This document shows, one piece after another, positions 55,068 through 64,000 of a stretch of 64,000 nucleotides of DNA. Source of the stretch: Centrapalus pauciflorus (lineage: Eukaryota > Streptophyta > Magnoliopsida > Asterales > Asteraceae); contig JAANYP010006645.1 of the NCBI GenBank assembly GCA_020465985.1, positions 1-64,000 on the forward strand, read 5' to 3'. The notes beneath the pieces were generated by a model. It was not told where the DNA came from. It worked only from the letters and a program-made list of their open reading frames with translations, and did not search any database. A program made the translations under genes and the position numbers. Position 1 is the stretch's first letter. Every line of letters begins with the position of its first letter.

Positions 55068-56599
55068 TTTGACCTTAGTGGTAGTTTATTTCCTTTTATA
55101 GATGTAGTATTTCTTTCTTTTTATAGTAAGTCTGCTAATTTAGGATAGTTTCTATTTTTAGTAAGTTAGTAAGTTATCTTCTTTTATTGCTATTTCTTAT
55201 GAAAAATAAAAGAAAAAAGAGAGAAAATCATAAAAATACAAAAAAAAAAGAGAATATCAGAAAAGGAGTTAAGTCTTAGATGCATAGGTTCAAAGTGACG
55301 AAAATTAGCACAGTCGTTACAAACTCTAAGTGTTTAGGCTTTCACACATAATGCACCTAAAATTATAAGTGTTATACTTTATTTTAGTTTGATGTGTTGG
55401 TAGGCATAATACATATAGGGAGTCCCAAGGCTAATAAAATATTCAAGAAAAAGTCAAACGTGTCCCTAACTTAGATGTATGACCAATCGGTCTTAATTTT
55501 TATGTACAAGACATACAAACTTTGAGTCTAAATGAGATATGCAAACTTTCTGGGGATGTATAGCAACATCAAATACATCTTAAAATGGAAAGAATAGAAA
55601 AATCATACAAAACTGAGAGTCGAAAACATGTAACTCTGTTGTACGTAAGTACAGACCTGTTGCCTCTGTTTAGATTCGGGTTAGCAAGATAAGTCTCTTT
55701 GTTGTACGTCGGTACAGACCTGTCACCACTGTCTTGCTAGCTTTAAAAAATAAACCTTAAGTAAAACTAAGACACTTTGTTGTATGAAAATACATACCTG
55801 TGTCCAATGTTTGTCTTTTAAAGAAAGTTTGCAAATACCAACAAGTTAGAATCTTTGTCTGTATGCCTTGATCATAAAAGTATGTCTATGTCTGAGTAAC
55901 GTAAGATAATTTCATGATAAATAAAAAGGCCAAGGGATATTCTGAAATGTTAGATGTTTAAAGGTAAAATAATACCAACAATCAGCTAGAAATGTATGTC
56001 ACGAAAAACAATCAAAGGAATCAAAAATTCCTAAGTGTGAAAGTTTGAATACTGAAAGTGCGTATTTGACACCGCTATCTGATTGAACCTATCTTTGACT
56101 TTCTTGCCAAAAATATTCCGTCTAGTGTAGTTTAGAGTAGCTTAAGTTTAAATTAAGTTTTATTTTATTTTTATTTTTTTAGGATAAAGGTCAAAGTTAC
56201 TAAGGATGCATGATTGGTTGAATAAACAAATATTGCGTGAAACTCTGTTGCTTAGTGTGATTGGTTCTGCAAAGTTTGTAAACCTCCATTATATGAAAAA
56301 GTTGAAAAAGTTGAATTTTATTCAAATATTTTCAAAATTTTCATTTAAGTGTTGAAAAAGTTGAAAATTGTTCAAAGTTTTTCAAAACTTACGAGGTTGT
56401 GACTATCTAACGAAGATAATGATAGTTTCTCTCGAACTTAGTTCTAGTGTTTGGTTTACGTTCTAAACCTTCAAAGAATGTAAGTAACGAGAGTTTCATT
56501 GTATATTTATCATTGAATAATGGTTTAAATGTCCTACTAACATCTAATAACTTGTTTCATGTGTTGATTAAGTCTATACACTGTTAGCATTGAATTCTT
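55068..56599 (+). other. S4 spacer after pol with hairpins and splice-donor-like sites
   Basis: No ORF. GTAAGT occurs three times soon after the pol stop (about 55126-55175), conserved in S3. Three small hairpins lie at 55640-55653, 55703-55716 and 55781-55794. A good donor-like site, AGAAT/GTAAGTAA, is at 56480 and an acceptor-like TTCTTCACAG ends at 56604, which may be the remnant of the intron that precedes the extra ORF in S1 to S3. Confidence 0.6.
55640..55794 (+). other. Triplicated small RNA-hairpin module (S4 copy)
   Basis: TGTAC-GTAA-GTACA, TGTAC-GTCG-GTACA and TGTAT-GAAA-ATACA. The third stem differs from the first two by a compensated C-G to T-A pair. Each is preceded by CTnTGT and followed by RACCTGT. 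Confidence 0.6.
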
Positions 56600-57440
56600 C
56601 ACAGAATTACAGTTTCTTCAACTGACAAACGCGATTCGTGAACTTCATGCCAAGTTGGACAGCAGCAGATTGCAAATCTGGAGGCTATATTGGCATCTTG
56701 TTGAAAGATCGTCCATCTCAGGGGGAGAAATCGTAGAGAGTGGAGAAATCGTAGAGAGTCGAGTCCGAGTCCTTCGAAAAAGATGGCCTGATCAGTGACC
56801 TTGAGTCAAAGAAGATAGCCCGAATAGTGAGCTGGCAGATCTTTCAAGACAGCAATTGGCTCAGATTGCTAATCCTCAGGGGGAGTCAGTGATCATAGCT
56901 ACTGACAAGAGAAAAGACAAGGATTTAGAGACAACTGAAGTAACTGAAGACATGGTCTGACCGGAGCATTGTCAGAGTGGATGAAGATGACTTAGAACAT
57001 ATTCTGAAGTGTTATGAATGAATCACTCGATGAAGGTGTTATGAATGAAGATCAGAATGGGATAGATCTAGAGATGCAGAAGTCTACTCTAATGATGAAT
57101 CAGATTCTGAAGTGTGAAGTGACTGATTTAGCTTGGAAGGACCTTATAAATCTAGGAAGACGATTCTTTGCTGAGGTGGTTACAAAAACTATCGGAACGG
57201 AGGGTCGTTCAGCAAGGTTTGAGAGGTTAATCTAAGAGTGGTTAGAAGCACTGTAGTTCAAATAAGAATATATCCTCTAGCTGGTAGGAAATGGACTAAG
57301 TTAGTCTTCAAAACCAGTGAGGATAGCGAATCTGAAAAGTCAGTCATGGATAACCAGAAGAAGAGGTGATTTCGGCATTCATAGTCACTGATTCAGATAG
57401 TCTATCAAGATCAATGAACAACAACTAGAAGCTATCGTCA
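56600..57440 (+). pseudogene. S4 extra (so-called env-like) ORF, short remnant
   Basis: Scattered fragments match S3: QQLAQIANPQGES-type acidic sequence and, at 57014-57235, TDLAWKDLINLG and TEGRSARFERL, which correspond to KALAWKELINIG and KEGRSRKFERL in S3, followed by PLAGRKWTKLVFK in another frame. Most of the N-terminal domain and coiled coil is deleted, with many stops. Confidence 0.7.
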
Positions 57441-57450
57441 AGGGGGAGTC
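57437..57450 (+). other. S4 polypurine tract
   Basis: GTCAAGGGGGAGTC immediately before the 3' LTR TGTTGG. Confidence 0.9.
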
Positions 57451-57981
57451 TGTTGGTACATCCAGTGTGACGACAGCAGTCTAGTTTTGTTATTGATAAG
57501 ACAAGTTCTAAGGATCAAATTCGAAGGCAATGTTCGAATTTAAGGTAAATTCGAATGAAGTGTTTGAGGACAAACTCGAATGAGGTGTTGGAGGACAAAT
57601 TCGAATGGGCCTTGGGCCAGATTCGAGTTTGTCCTAGACAAACTCGAATTTGTCAGTATAAATAAGGGTAAACTCGTTTTATCACAAGATCTTTGACGGC
57701 TCAGAGGTTCTGTCGAACTTGAGAGCAAAAAGACGTTTTGGGAGAGAAGACTTTTTGCAGAGTTCGAGAGTTATTAAGCAGAAAGCTATTTCAAGTTTAT
57801 CATCAGTCTTAGTGTTCTTTCGGAGAGAATCTTCTAGTAGGTGCGTCCTTGTGTAGTTCGTACAGCTCCTTGATAGTCTCCGTGTTCCTGGTGAGTGTTG
57901 TTACCGTCTACCCGTTAACGAGGATTCCGCACTCGTTGACGGTTCCGCGTCTAGATAGATCTGTGTTTGGTAGACCTTACA
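57451..57981 (+). repeat. S4 3' LTR (531 bp)
   Basis: TGTTGGTACATCCAGTGTGA ... GGTAGACCTTACA, then the CCACT target duplication. Nearly identical to the 5' LTR apart from the 17 bp unit and few substitutions. Confidence 0.96.
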
Positions 57982-57986
57982 CCACT

Positions 57987-58232
57987 AAAACCCACATTTT
58001 TTATTTTTTTCAAAAGAACCGATTCTTAAGGATTTTAATGGAAAGATGGAACAGAATAAGCTTGAAATCAGTATAGGAAGATAATGCGATGATTATATGA
58101 GTATAATAACACAAAAAACGACCGAAAACTGAAGAAGAAAATGATCTAACTGGTGAAGAAGATGAAGAACTCGAAGAACACTAGAAAAACCCAGCAGAAT
58201 CCGAAGCTTTGAAGTTGAAATCCACCTTTGAG
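57987..58232 (-). other. S2 leader, part adjacent to the PBS
   Basis: Non-coding S2 sequence between the S4 target duplication and the S2 PBS. It continues at 48175 on the other side of S4. No array words here. Confidence 0.8.
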
Positions 58233-58244
58233 GCTCTGATACCA
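58233..58244 (-). other. S2 primer binding site (tRNA-iMet type)
   Basis: Minus strand TGGTATCAGAGC, 2 nt inside the LTR end at 58247. Confidence 0.95.
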
Positions 58245-58246
58245 AT

Positions 58247-58577
58247 TGTAAATATGTAATCCTGATATATTTCAGCACCTTAATGATTTCTTATCACAAC
58301 CCAAGAAGAACAAAGCTCAATAATTAGGCAATGATGAAGAAAGACAAAAGGAATGTTGAGAGAATAATATGCAAGTGGCGGCTGCTCTATTCAATATGTT
58401 TCAACTGTGTCTTTCATAAAGTAAACCCTAGGAGCTATTATAGCTCCATTTAATTAAGTATGGGGCATTGACACAAATGCCCCCTAAACTTTTACAAGCA
58501 AACTAAATACAAGACTAAATACTAAGTAAATAATTATTACAAAATAACTCCATATGATCGAAATTAAATGTCTAACA
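58247..58577 (-). repeat. S2 5' LTR (331 bp)
   Basis: TGTTAGACAT (58577) to ACATATTTACA (58247), followed outside by the TGGGA duplication that also flanks 21340. It has no TCGAA/GAATTC-word array, unlike the S3 and S4 LTRs. Confidence 0.95.
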
Positions 58578-58582
58578 TGGGA

Positions 58583-59845
58583 TCCCCCTCACACTCATTC
58601 TAGCAATCTCAACAATATCAATTTGGGATTGAGATATTTCAATCATTGTAGAACCTCTCATATTATCATCATTATCCTCATCATCATCATCAGCACCCAC
58701 ATTACCTCCTTCAGCTATATTTGATAATGTTCTTTCTGAATCAGAACTCCTCTCACCACCCCTCTCTTGCTCCACATCTCCCTCGATCTCAGATTGGCTT
58801 CCCTGAATATCAGCCCCTTGTTGATGTTCCTGCTCACCTAGAACTCCTTGGGCAAGAAATCCGGTTCTTGGGTTTCCATAGGAGCATGATCTATACAGTA
58901 CAATCTCACACTCTTAGCCCCTTGATCAGCATATTTAAGCAAAGATTCTAGAATTGGCATAAAATTGGCATTTGGAGCATCTGCAACACTGTGAAGGCTC
59001 ATCATCACGTAATCTGGGCATTTCTGAGCATTGGATCTCTTCGGCATTTTCTCATTAGCCTTTAAAATACCCTGATCAAAATTTGTATAAAACGTTGAAG
59101 TGGCACAAACTTTCTTGCTCTTTGTGTGGTTTTGGCTATCACAACTTCCTTCAAATCTTCCCATATGCATTGTGCATAGTCATAGTGTTAATTAAAGGAA
59201 ATTCCATGAAAGATCCTTAAGCAATGAATGTTGCCTCTGTCAATCCCTATATGCTTGGAGGTCATACACCTGTTGACGATCCCAAACAGGGTATACCACT
59301 CTCCATTCAAACCGTTTCGATGAAATTTTGAGCTTTTTGGCAATGGTTTTGAGTAGCCCAAGCAGATTAAATCATGACATGACTCCTCATCAGAAACAAA
59401 ATCTTCAAAGTCTGCCATTTTTGGGAAGTTCACTGTATCAATCCGTCTTGGTAGGAACAAATTATGACGGAGTCTAGCCAGTGTGATCTAAGCCTTGAAT
59501 TGATCAATAGTCACTTTAAAGTGATGGTTTCCTATGCCAAAATTGATTCAGGTATACCAGAGGAATAGAGGGTTTGTACTTCAGAAGATAGCCAAGTGGG
59601 TGACCATTAAGGATGTCAACAATAACAGGATGACTCACTTTAATGACTTTGGGATCAAATTTATGATTATTATCAAGAAGGGATAGGCAATATTTGGGTT
59701 TGACCTATTGTGTATCGGGGAATGGTGATGAAGGTGACGGTCGGGTAACAGAAGCTGGTTTAACTGGTTTTGAGACCAGTATATGGTTTGAGGATGAATG
59801 TAAATCTGAGGAACTGGAATTTTGGGTGAGGGCCTGGGATGCCAT
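58583..59845 (-). pseudogene. S1 extra (so-called env-like) ORF, N-terminal half
   Basis: The ATG at 59845 (MASQALTQNSSSSDL) follows a TTTTTACAG acceptor by 7 nt. The N-terminal domain is in several frames: PLVYLNQFWHRK (near 59560, compare IYLQQFWN in S2); 59460-59188 with LGYSKPLPKSSKFHRNGLNG and WYTLFGIVNRCMTSKHIG; 59170-58838; and an acidic Glu/Ser/Asp tail 58775-58583. At least four frameshifts or stops. It joins 21334 once S2 and one TGGGA are set aside. Confidence 0.75.
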
Positions 59846-59852
59846 TTGTTTC

Positions 59853-61128
59853 CTGTAAAAATAAGAAACATGTGAGAAATTACAGGAAAACAAATTTAAT
59901 CCTGCAGATAGAAAAATAAAACATTTAATGAGAAATTTGAAAATATATTTTTAATGTTTAAAGCATTGGGATTCCAGACAATAATAATAATAAAATACTA
60001 TTGTTAGGATTCCAAAGTCAATCGTTAAGAGACCAATGTTAATAAAACACAGATTTTAAAAATTTCTTGAAAAATGTGAAGTTTCTCTGAAAAAATTAAA
60101 ATTCCACCACACTTAGAAAAATTTTGAAAAATTTGACTTGAAACTCGAATTAAGAAATAATAAACTCGAATGAGTCTATAATTTTCTCGAATAATATGGA
60201 ACTTAACTCGAATGACCTAAGAACCCAACTCGAATTACTCTTGATGTTTCTCGAAAGAAGTGACATCAAACTCGAATGAACCTTGAACTTAATTGAATGA
60301 CTTGGGAATCAACTCGCATGAAATAAGGATTTTATCGAACAAGTCATCGACCCAACTCGATTAAAGAAAGAATTTTCTCTAGTGACTTGTGAATCGAGTT
60401 GGAAGAACTAGAAATCATTCTAAGTCCCTTTCTAACAAACTCTGATGAAAAAGAACTTTTTCTCAAACAAGGATATGACCCAACTCGGATACAACACTAA
60501 AACTCTCGGTCAATGTTTCAACCGAGTTTGATAATTTCAAAATTTTCTAAGACCCAAGAGTCAAAATCGATTAACACTCAATCTTTTCTCGAACTATATA
60601 ACGACCAACTCGATCTAAACTAAAGTTTTCTTGAACAACCTTGTTGTTCAACTCGATAAAAGCTGAAATATTATCGATAAACCCCTTTGATCGAGTTTGA
60701 ACTTAAAACTTTTCTAAGTCCTAAACATCACTGAAAAATTCGAAAATTAAATCTAGGGATTTGTAGACCTAACTTTTTAGAATATCGTACTCAAAATCAC
60801 TTTTTAAACACTTTTTCTTTACTGAAGTTTGTCAACAAACAACATTTGATTCCTCAAAAATCAAAATTACAGTCAGTTTATAAACTCGACAAGTTTGAAT
60901 TTCAAATTCAAACTAAATGTTGTGTATTTTGAGATAGAACTTGAAATTTTATTTTCAAGTTCATATGACCATAATAAAGTCAAACACACTATCGATTTTA
61001 GAATAACTACTCAAAATCAGCATAGCACAAACACACACACCGAAACACCAAGAACACACATAGTTCAATAAACTCGAAAAATAAGCTGAAAATGAACAAA
61101 TAATAACAAAAATAGAAAAAATTCTTAC
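59853..61128 (-). other. Predicted intron before the S1 extra ORF (1276 nt)
   Basis: Donor GAATT/GTAAGAAT at 61128, acceptor TTCTTATTTTTACAG at 59853, 7 nt before the ATG. AT-rich, no ORF of interest, and it carries an ACTCGAATGA-word array. Same arrangement as S2 and S3. Confidence 0.55.
60135..60720. repeat. AACTCGAATGA-word array (S1 intron)
   Basis: About twenty AACTCGA, TCTCGAA or TCGAGTT words spaced 15-40 bp. Non-coding. Confidence 0.8.
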
Positions 61129-61275
61129 AATTCTAACACAAGTCTTAAAATCTAACACAGAAGAGTAGATTACTTCTTGATGAAGAAATGTCGAGAGAGA
61201 TTTTAAGAAGAAAGTGAACAGTGGCCATATTTTGTAAAAATGATTTTGAATTTCAAAATTCAAATATATACTCAA
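61129..61275 (-). promoter_or_regulatory. Putative internal promoter and leader exon of the S1 extra ORF
   Basis: The minus strand has TATATATT (about 61263-61270), then about 135 nt including the pyrimidine-rich CACTTTCTTCTT and ATCTCTCTCGACATTTCTTC, up to the donor at 61128. Inferred from the parallel with S2 and S3. Confidence 0.45.
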
Positions 61276-61314
61276 ATTTGAAATTTGAAAAACCCAGCCC
61301 ACTTTGAACAGGTT

Positions 61315-62049
61315 TCCCTGAGATGTCCGCATCAAGTTTAGATTTAGAATCCGGAGCCATGGGAGTTTTCATGGGTGCACTATAACATGTCTTGAATGTA
61401 CTTGACTAATTGATTAAAATGCCATTACTCCGTTGTTTTACTTGTAAACCCAAGAAAAAATTTATTTCTCCCATCATGCTCATTTCAAACCTTTAGGACA
61501 TTAAAAATGCAAACTTTTTGCAAAACTCAGCATTTGTAAACCCAAATATTATATCGTCCACATATATCTGAATAACTATGATATCGGGACCCTGACGTTT
61601 TATTAATAGGGTAGTATCCACTGCACCTTTGTTAAATCCACTTTTCAAAAGATAATTTGAAAGTGAATCATACCAAGCTCGAGGTGCTTGTTTAAGGCCA
61701 TACAGAGATTCGTCTAAAATATATACATGATTAGGCTTTGAAGGGTCGGTAAATCCTCCGGGCTGATATGTATATACTTCATCAGTTAACTCCCCATTTA
61801 AAAATGCACTTTTTACATCCATTTGATATACAGTAAAGTTTTTATGTGCAGGAAATGCTAAAAACTATCTAATTGCTTCAATCCTGGCAACGGGGGCAAA
61901 AGTTTCGTCATAATCAATTCCCTCTTGCTGGCTGTATCCTTTGGTGATGAGGCGTGCTTTGTTTCGAATGATGACTCCGTGTTCATCTTTCTTGTTCTTA
62001 AATATCCACTTCGTGCCAATGATAGATTTGTCCTTTGGTCGTTCCACCA
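61315..62049 (-). pseudogene. S1 reverse transcriptase fragment
   Basis: IIGTKWIFKNKKDEHGV, FAPVARIEAIR, MDVKSAFLNGEL, LYGLKQAPRAWYDSL and YVDD in IQIYVDDIIFGF (about 61560), then, past a stop at 61493, MSMMGEINFFLGLQVKQ. Similarity ends near 61315 after TPMAPDSK. The rest of RT and all RNase H are missing, so a deletion joins RT to the extra-ORF promoter. A stop near 61863 also interrupts it. The apparent ATG at 62050 is created by the G3 LTR junction and is not a start. Confidence 0.9.
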
Positions 62050-64000
62050 TGTAACAACCTAACTTTTGCCCCAGCCTAAATATCTGATTATCGAACCAAT
62101 AATGTAATTTTATTACATTATTTGAATTTATAATTTAATCAAGTTAAGAAATATTTAATTGAATTATATAATATTATGAATTATGATTTAATAATTATTA
62201 AGATAATTAAATAAAAGATATATAAAATACGAAAGTAATAGTGGGTTAAGTAGCAAACGTAACTAGTTAAAGTATATAAACGGGATTTAGACTCATAAAT
62301 CAGATTCACTCTCTCTCTCTATACTCTCTCTCTAGACTTTTTCTCTCTCTACTCTCTCTCTACATCTCTCTAAGATTTCTCCCAAACCGACCGTCGGATT
62401 ATCAAGATTTATACGTCATCGGGAAGATTACGAAGACTACTACAAGATTATACGGTTGCATGTAGGATTGTGCACGAATTTGAGGTAAGAATTTACGTTT
62501 TAAAGTTATATCTTTCGGTTTTGAAAAGATGAAATCGAATTTAAGGCTTTCCTAGGATTTAAAGTTAGTTTAACTTAAGATTTAACTAGAATGAGTATAA
62601 CCTAAACGAATCTAGGCTTAATACTTAGTATATATATGATTTTAGGCTTGAAAATGTAAGATTAAAAGCTGTAGAAGATGAACAAATTCGAGATGCCAAG
62701 AACAAACTCGAATATAGTTAAAACCGAACCAAGAAATCAATTTTAGCATTAAACTCGAATAGGTGTTCGAATTTACCTATATAATCGAGTTTAGTCTTCT
62801 ATTTTGTATATAAATTCGAAATGGGTTCGAATTTAAGGTATTGACTTCGAATTTGATCATTAGAATCGAGTTTGGCTTCGAATTTAGCTATAGATTTCGA
62901 ATTTAAGCATAAATGTTCGACTATGATGTTAAATTCGAATTTAACCTTGTATTCGATTCTAATTTATAGGTTGAAGCTATGGATTCGAATTTGAAGATAA
63001 ATCAAATGGGTATTTCGAATTTAATAAGAGAATTAGTACCCCATACCCTAAATTGATTATTTTGAATGAATCATATGATCAATACATAAAATAACAAGAA
63101 TATATGCTTTAATGACTAACTATATATGTATGATTATATATATACACAAAGATCTTTAGAGAATATAATGAACAAAGAATACAAATGAAAGAATGAGAAT
63201 GATGATCATGTAATCAAATTATAGATTTGAGATTTAAAGATCAACGAGCAAACATTGAGCTTATGAATTGAATGAACACTGAATATATATTATTCAGATA
63301 ATATAAAGACTAATAAATATCAGAACTGATATTAATAACAGATTGAGCAACAAGATGACGAGCATCTGAGAGTCTGACATAAGTCAGATTGTGGTTCAAA
63401 TCCACTACAGATTGTGAGCAACAGAGCCAGAGCCAGAAACTAAAAGAGCACAAATAACCAGTAACTATGAGTTGTAGATTTCACTTTAACTGCAAATTAT
63501 GTGAATTGAGACTTTTGTTGCTTTATTCTGATTTATTTGGCATTCTGATCTTGAGCTTATTGATATATTGTCATAGTATATTTACTATGATTTGTTGAGC
63601 TGAGTATTTCTTCTTCTAGATTCGATTCTTTGACGAGTCAATTGATTGTTAAGCTTAACACCATCACTATTGCTCAGTGTTGGGTTAATGTTAGGCTTAT
63701 GATGTGCTGATTTACGTGATGAAAGCACAGAGGGTAGCTAGAGCTGAGCATTCCGATGATATCCATATAGAGCTTTTACTGGTAGCTAGCCCAGTACGTG
63801 GCTGATCCCCACTAATGATGCGTGTGTATGGATTTATCATCATCCGAGCATTCCTTATGAATTTGTCTAAAAGTCTCAAGAGCAACAACAGTTTTATAAC
63901 TGGGAGCTGAGCAAAGTCGCGCATCAAAAGAGCATTAATTGACCAATGTCCCTTCGAGATTGAGTTGTGCATGAGCCTAGTGCAGTGCATATAGAGCTGA
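62050..64000 (+). repeat. G3: Ty3/gypsy LTR, G1 family, 5' part (runs off the window)
   Basis: Begins TGTAACAACCTAACTTTTG within S1 RT and matches the inverse complement of the G1 LTR: an ATTACATTATT segment, a CTCTCTCTCT block near 62310-62365, CGACCGTCGGATT, a TCGAA-word array and the GTACGTGGCTGATCCCCAC segment near 63800. At G1 length (2.17 kb) it would end near 64220. Whether it is a solo LTR or part of a full element cannot be told. No ORF is supported in it. Confidence 0.85.
62680..63025. repeat. TTCGAATTT-word array in the G3 LTR
   Basis: About fifteen TTCGAAT, ATTCGAA or TCGAGTTT words in 345 bp, the counterpart of 6040-6245 in G1 but not aligned base for base throughout. Confidence 0.8.

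Larger units (their letters stand above)
48181..57981 (+). mobile_element. S4: complete SIRE/Maximus-type copia element, integrase-deleted (9.8 kb)
   Basis: LTRs 48181-48726 (546 bp) and 57451-57981 (531 bp), with target duplication CCACT at 48176-48180 and 57982-57986. It is inserted in the S2 leader in the opposite orientation to S2. PBS, gag, second knuckle, protease, RT, RNase H, spacer, a short extra-ORF remnant and PPT are present. The integrase core is deleted and most of the extra ORF is lost. LTRs differ by a 17 bp tandem copy, a 2 bp indel and about eight substitutions by eye. Confidence 0.95.
21340..58577 (-). mobile_element. S2: complete SIRE/Maximus-type copia element carrying two nested elements
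   Basis: LTRs of 346 bp (21340-21685) and 331 bp (58247-58577), with target duplication TGGGA at 21335-21339 and 58578-58582. Without S3 and S4 it is about 14.3 kb. Minus-strand order: 5' LTR, PBS, leader (interrupted by S4), gag, knuckle/coiled-coil part, protease, integrase, RT, RNase H, spacer (interrupted by S3), leader exon and intron, extra ORF, PPT, 3' LTR. Gag and pol domains are all present but split by stops and frameshifts. Confidence 0.93.
18643..62049 (-). mobile_element. S1: SIRE/Maximus-type Ty1/copia element, host of the whole nested stack
   Basis: Minus strand. Its visible own sequence is about 6.2 kb: an RT fragment (62049-61315), promoter/leader and intron (61275-59853), the N-terminal half of the extra ORF (59845-58583), then, after the S2 insertion, the C-terminal half (21334-18980), a PPT (18957-18941) and an LTR (to 18643). 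The two halves are proven contiguous by the TGGGA duplication flanking S2. The 5' part of pol is cut by the G3 LTR at 62050. RNase H and the end of RT are deleted between about 61430 and 61310. Confidence 0.85.

Noticed and set aside
60961..61335. 124-codon hydrophobic minus-strand ORF
   Set aside because: It runs across the S1 TATA-like box, leader and intron start. The hydrophobicity follows from T-rich DNA. Kept only as a possible alternative to the intron model.
62041..62052. ATG at the start of the S1 RT fragment
   Set aside because: The ATG is made by the G3 LTR junction. The real reading frame extended further upstream before insertion.

Overview
The window is plant nuclear DNA made almost entirely of transposable elements. 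I see no cellular gene, rRNA, tRNA or CRISPR array. The plant assignment (probably a eudicot; species not assignable) rests on the element families: SIRE/Maximus-type Ty1/copia elements with an extra ORF after pol, an Athila-type Ty3/gypsy gag, a chromovirus-like Ty3/gypsy element, and a PIF/Harbinger element with a Myb/SANT-like gene. Element names used here: G1, G2, G3 (gypsy), ATH (Athila-like), H (Harbinger), S1 to S4 (copia).

Layout. 1-6857: G1, minus strand, open at the left edge, with gag, protease, RT, RNase H, integrase and a 2.17 kb LTR. It is inserted in G2 (6858-13083, plus strand, decayed). G2 also carries H (7762-10192, TTA duplication, 2431 bp, ORF1 only). 13211-16527: truncated ATH, minus strand, with gag remnants, a 190 bp (AT)n tract, a PBS and an LTR. 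16528-18642: AT-rich non-coding sequence with microsatellites and a duplicated block.

18643-62049 is one nested stack of copia elements. S1 (minus) is split in its extra ORF by S2 (21340-58577, minus, TSD TGGGA). S2 is itself split twice: by S3 (26478-39570, minus, TSD ATATT) and by S4 (48181-57981, plus, TSD CCACT). All three duplications are readable, so the order of insertion is S1, then S2, then S3 and S4. S1 pol is cut at 62050 by a G3 LTR that runs off the right edge and is related to the G1 LTR in opposite orientation.

Most ORFs are broken by stops and frameshifts. The longest ORF (800 codons, 52269-54671) exists because S4 lost its integrase core.

The most unusual signals: (1) in S1, S2 and S3 the extra ORF is preceded by a TATA-like box, a short leader, a good splice donor, a 0.5-1.3 kb intron and an acceptor just before the ATG, although the non-coding sequences are different; (2) TCGA- or GAATTC-centred palindromic words form arrays in non-coding parts of both copia and gypsy elements; (3) the extra-ORF proteins look nuclear (coiled coil plus a conserved bipartite basic motif) rather than envelope-like; (4) three tandem small hairpins lie after pol in S3 and S4; (5) an intron-like insertion sits in G1 pol.
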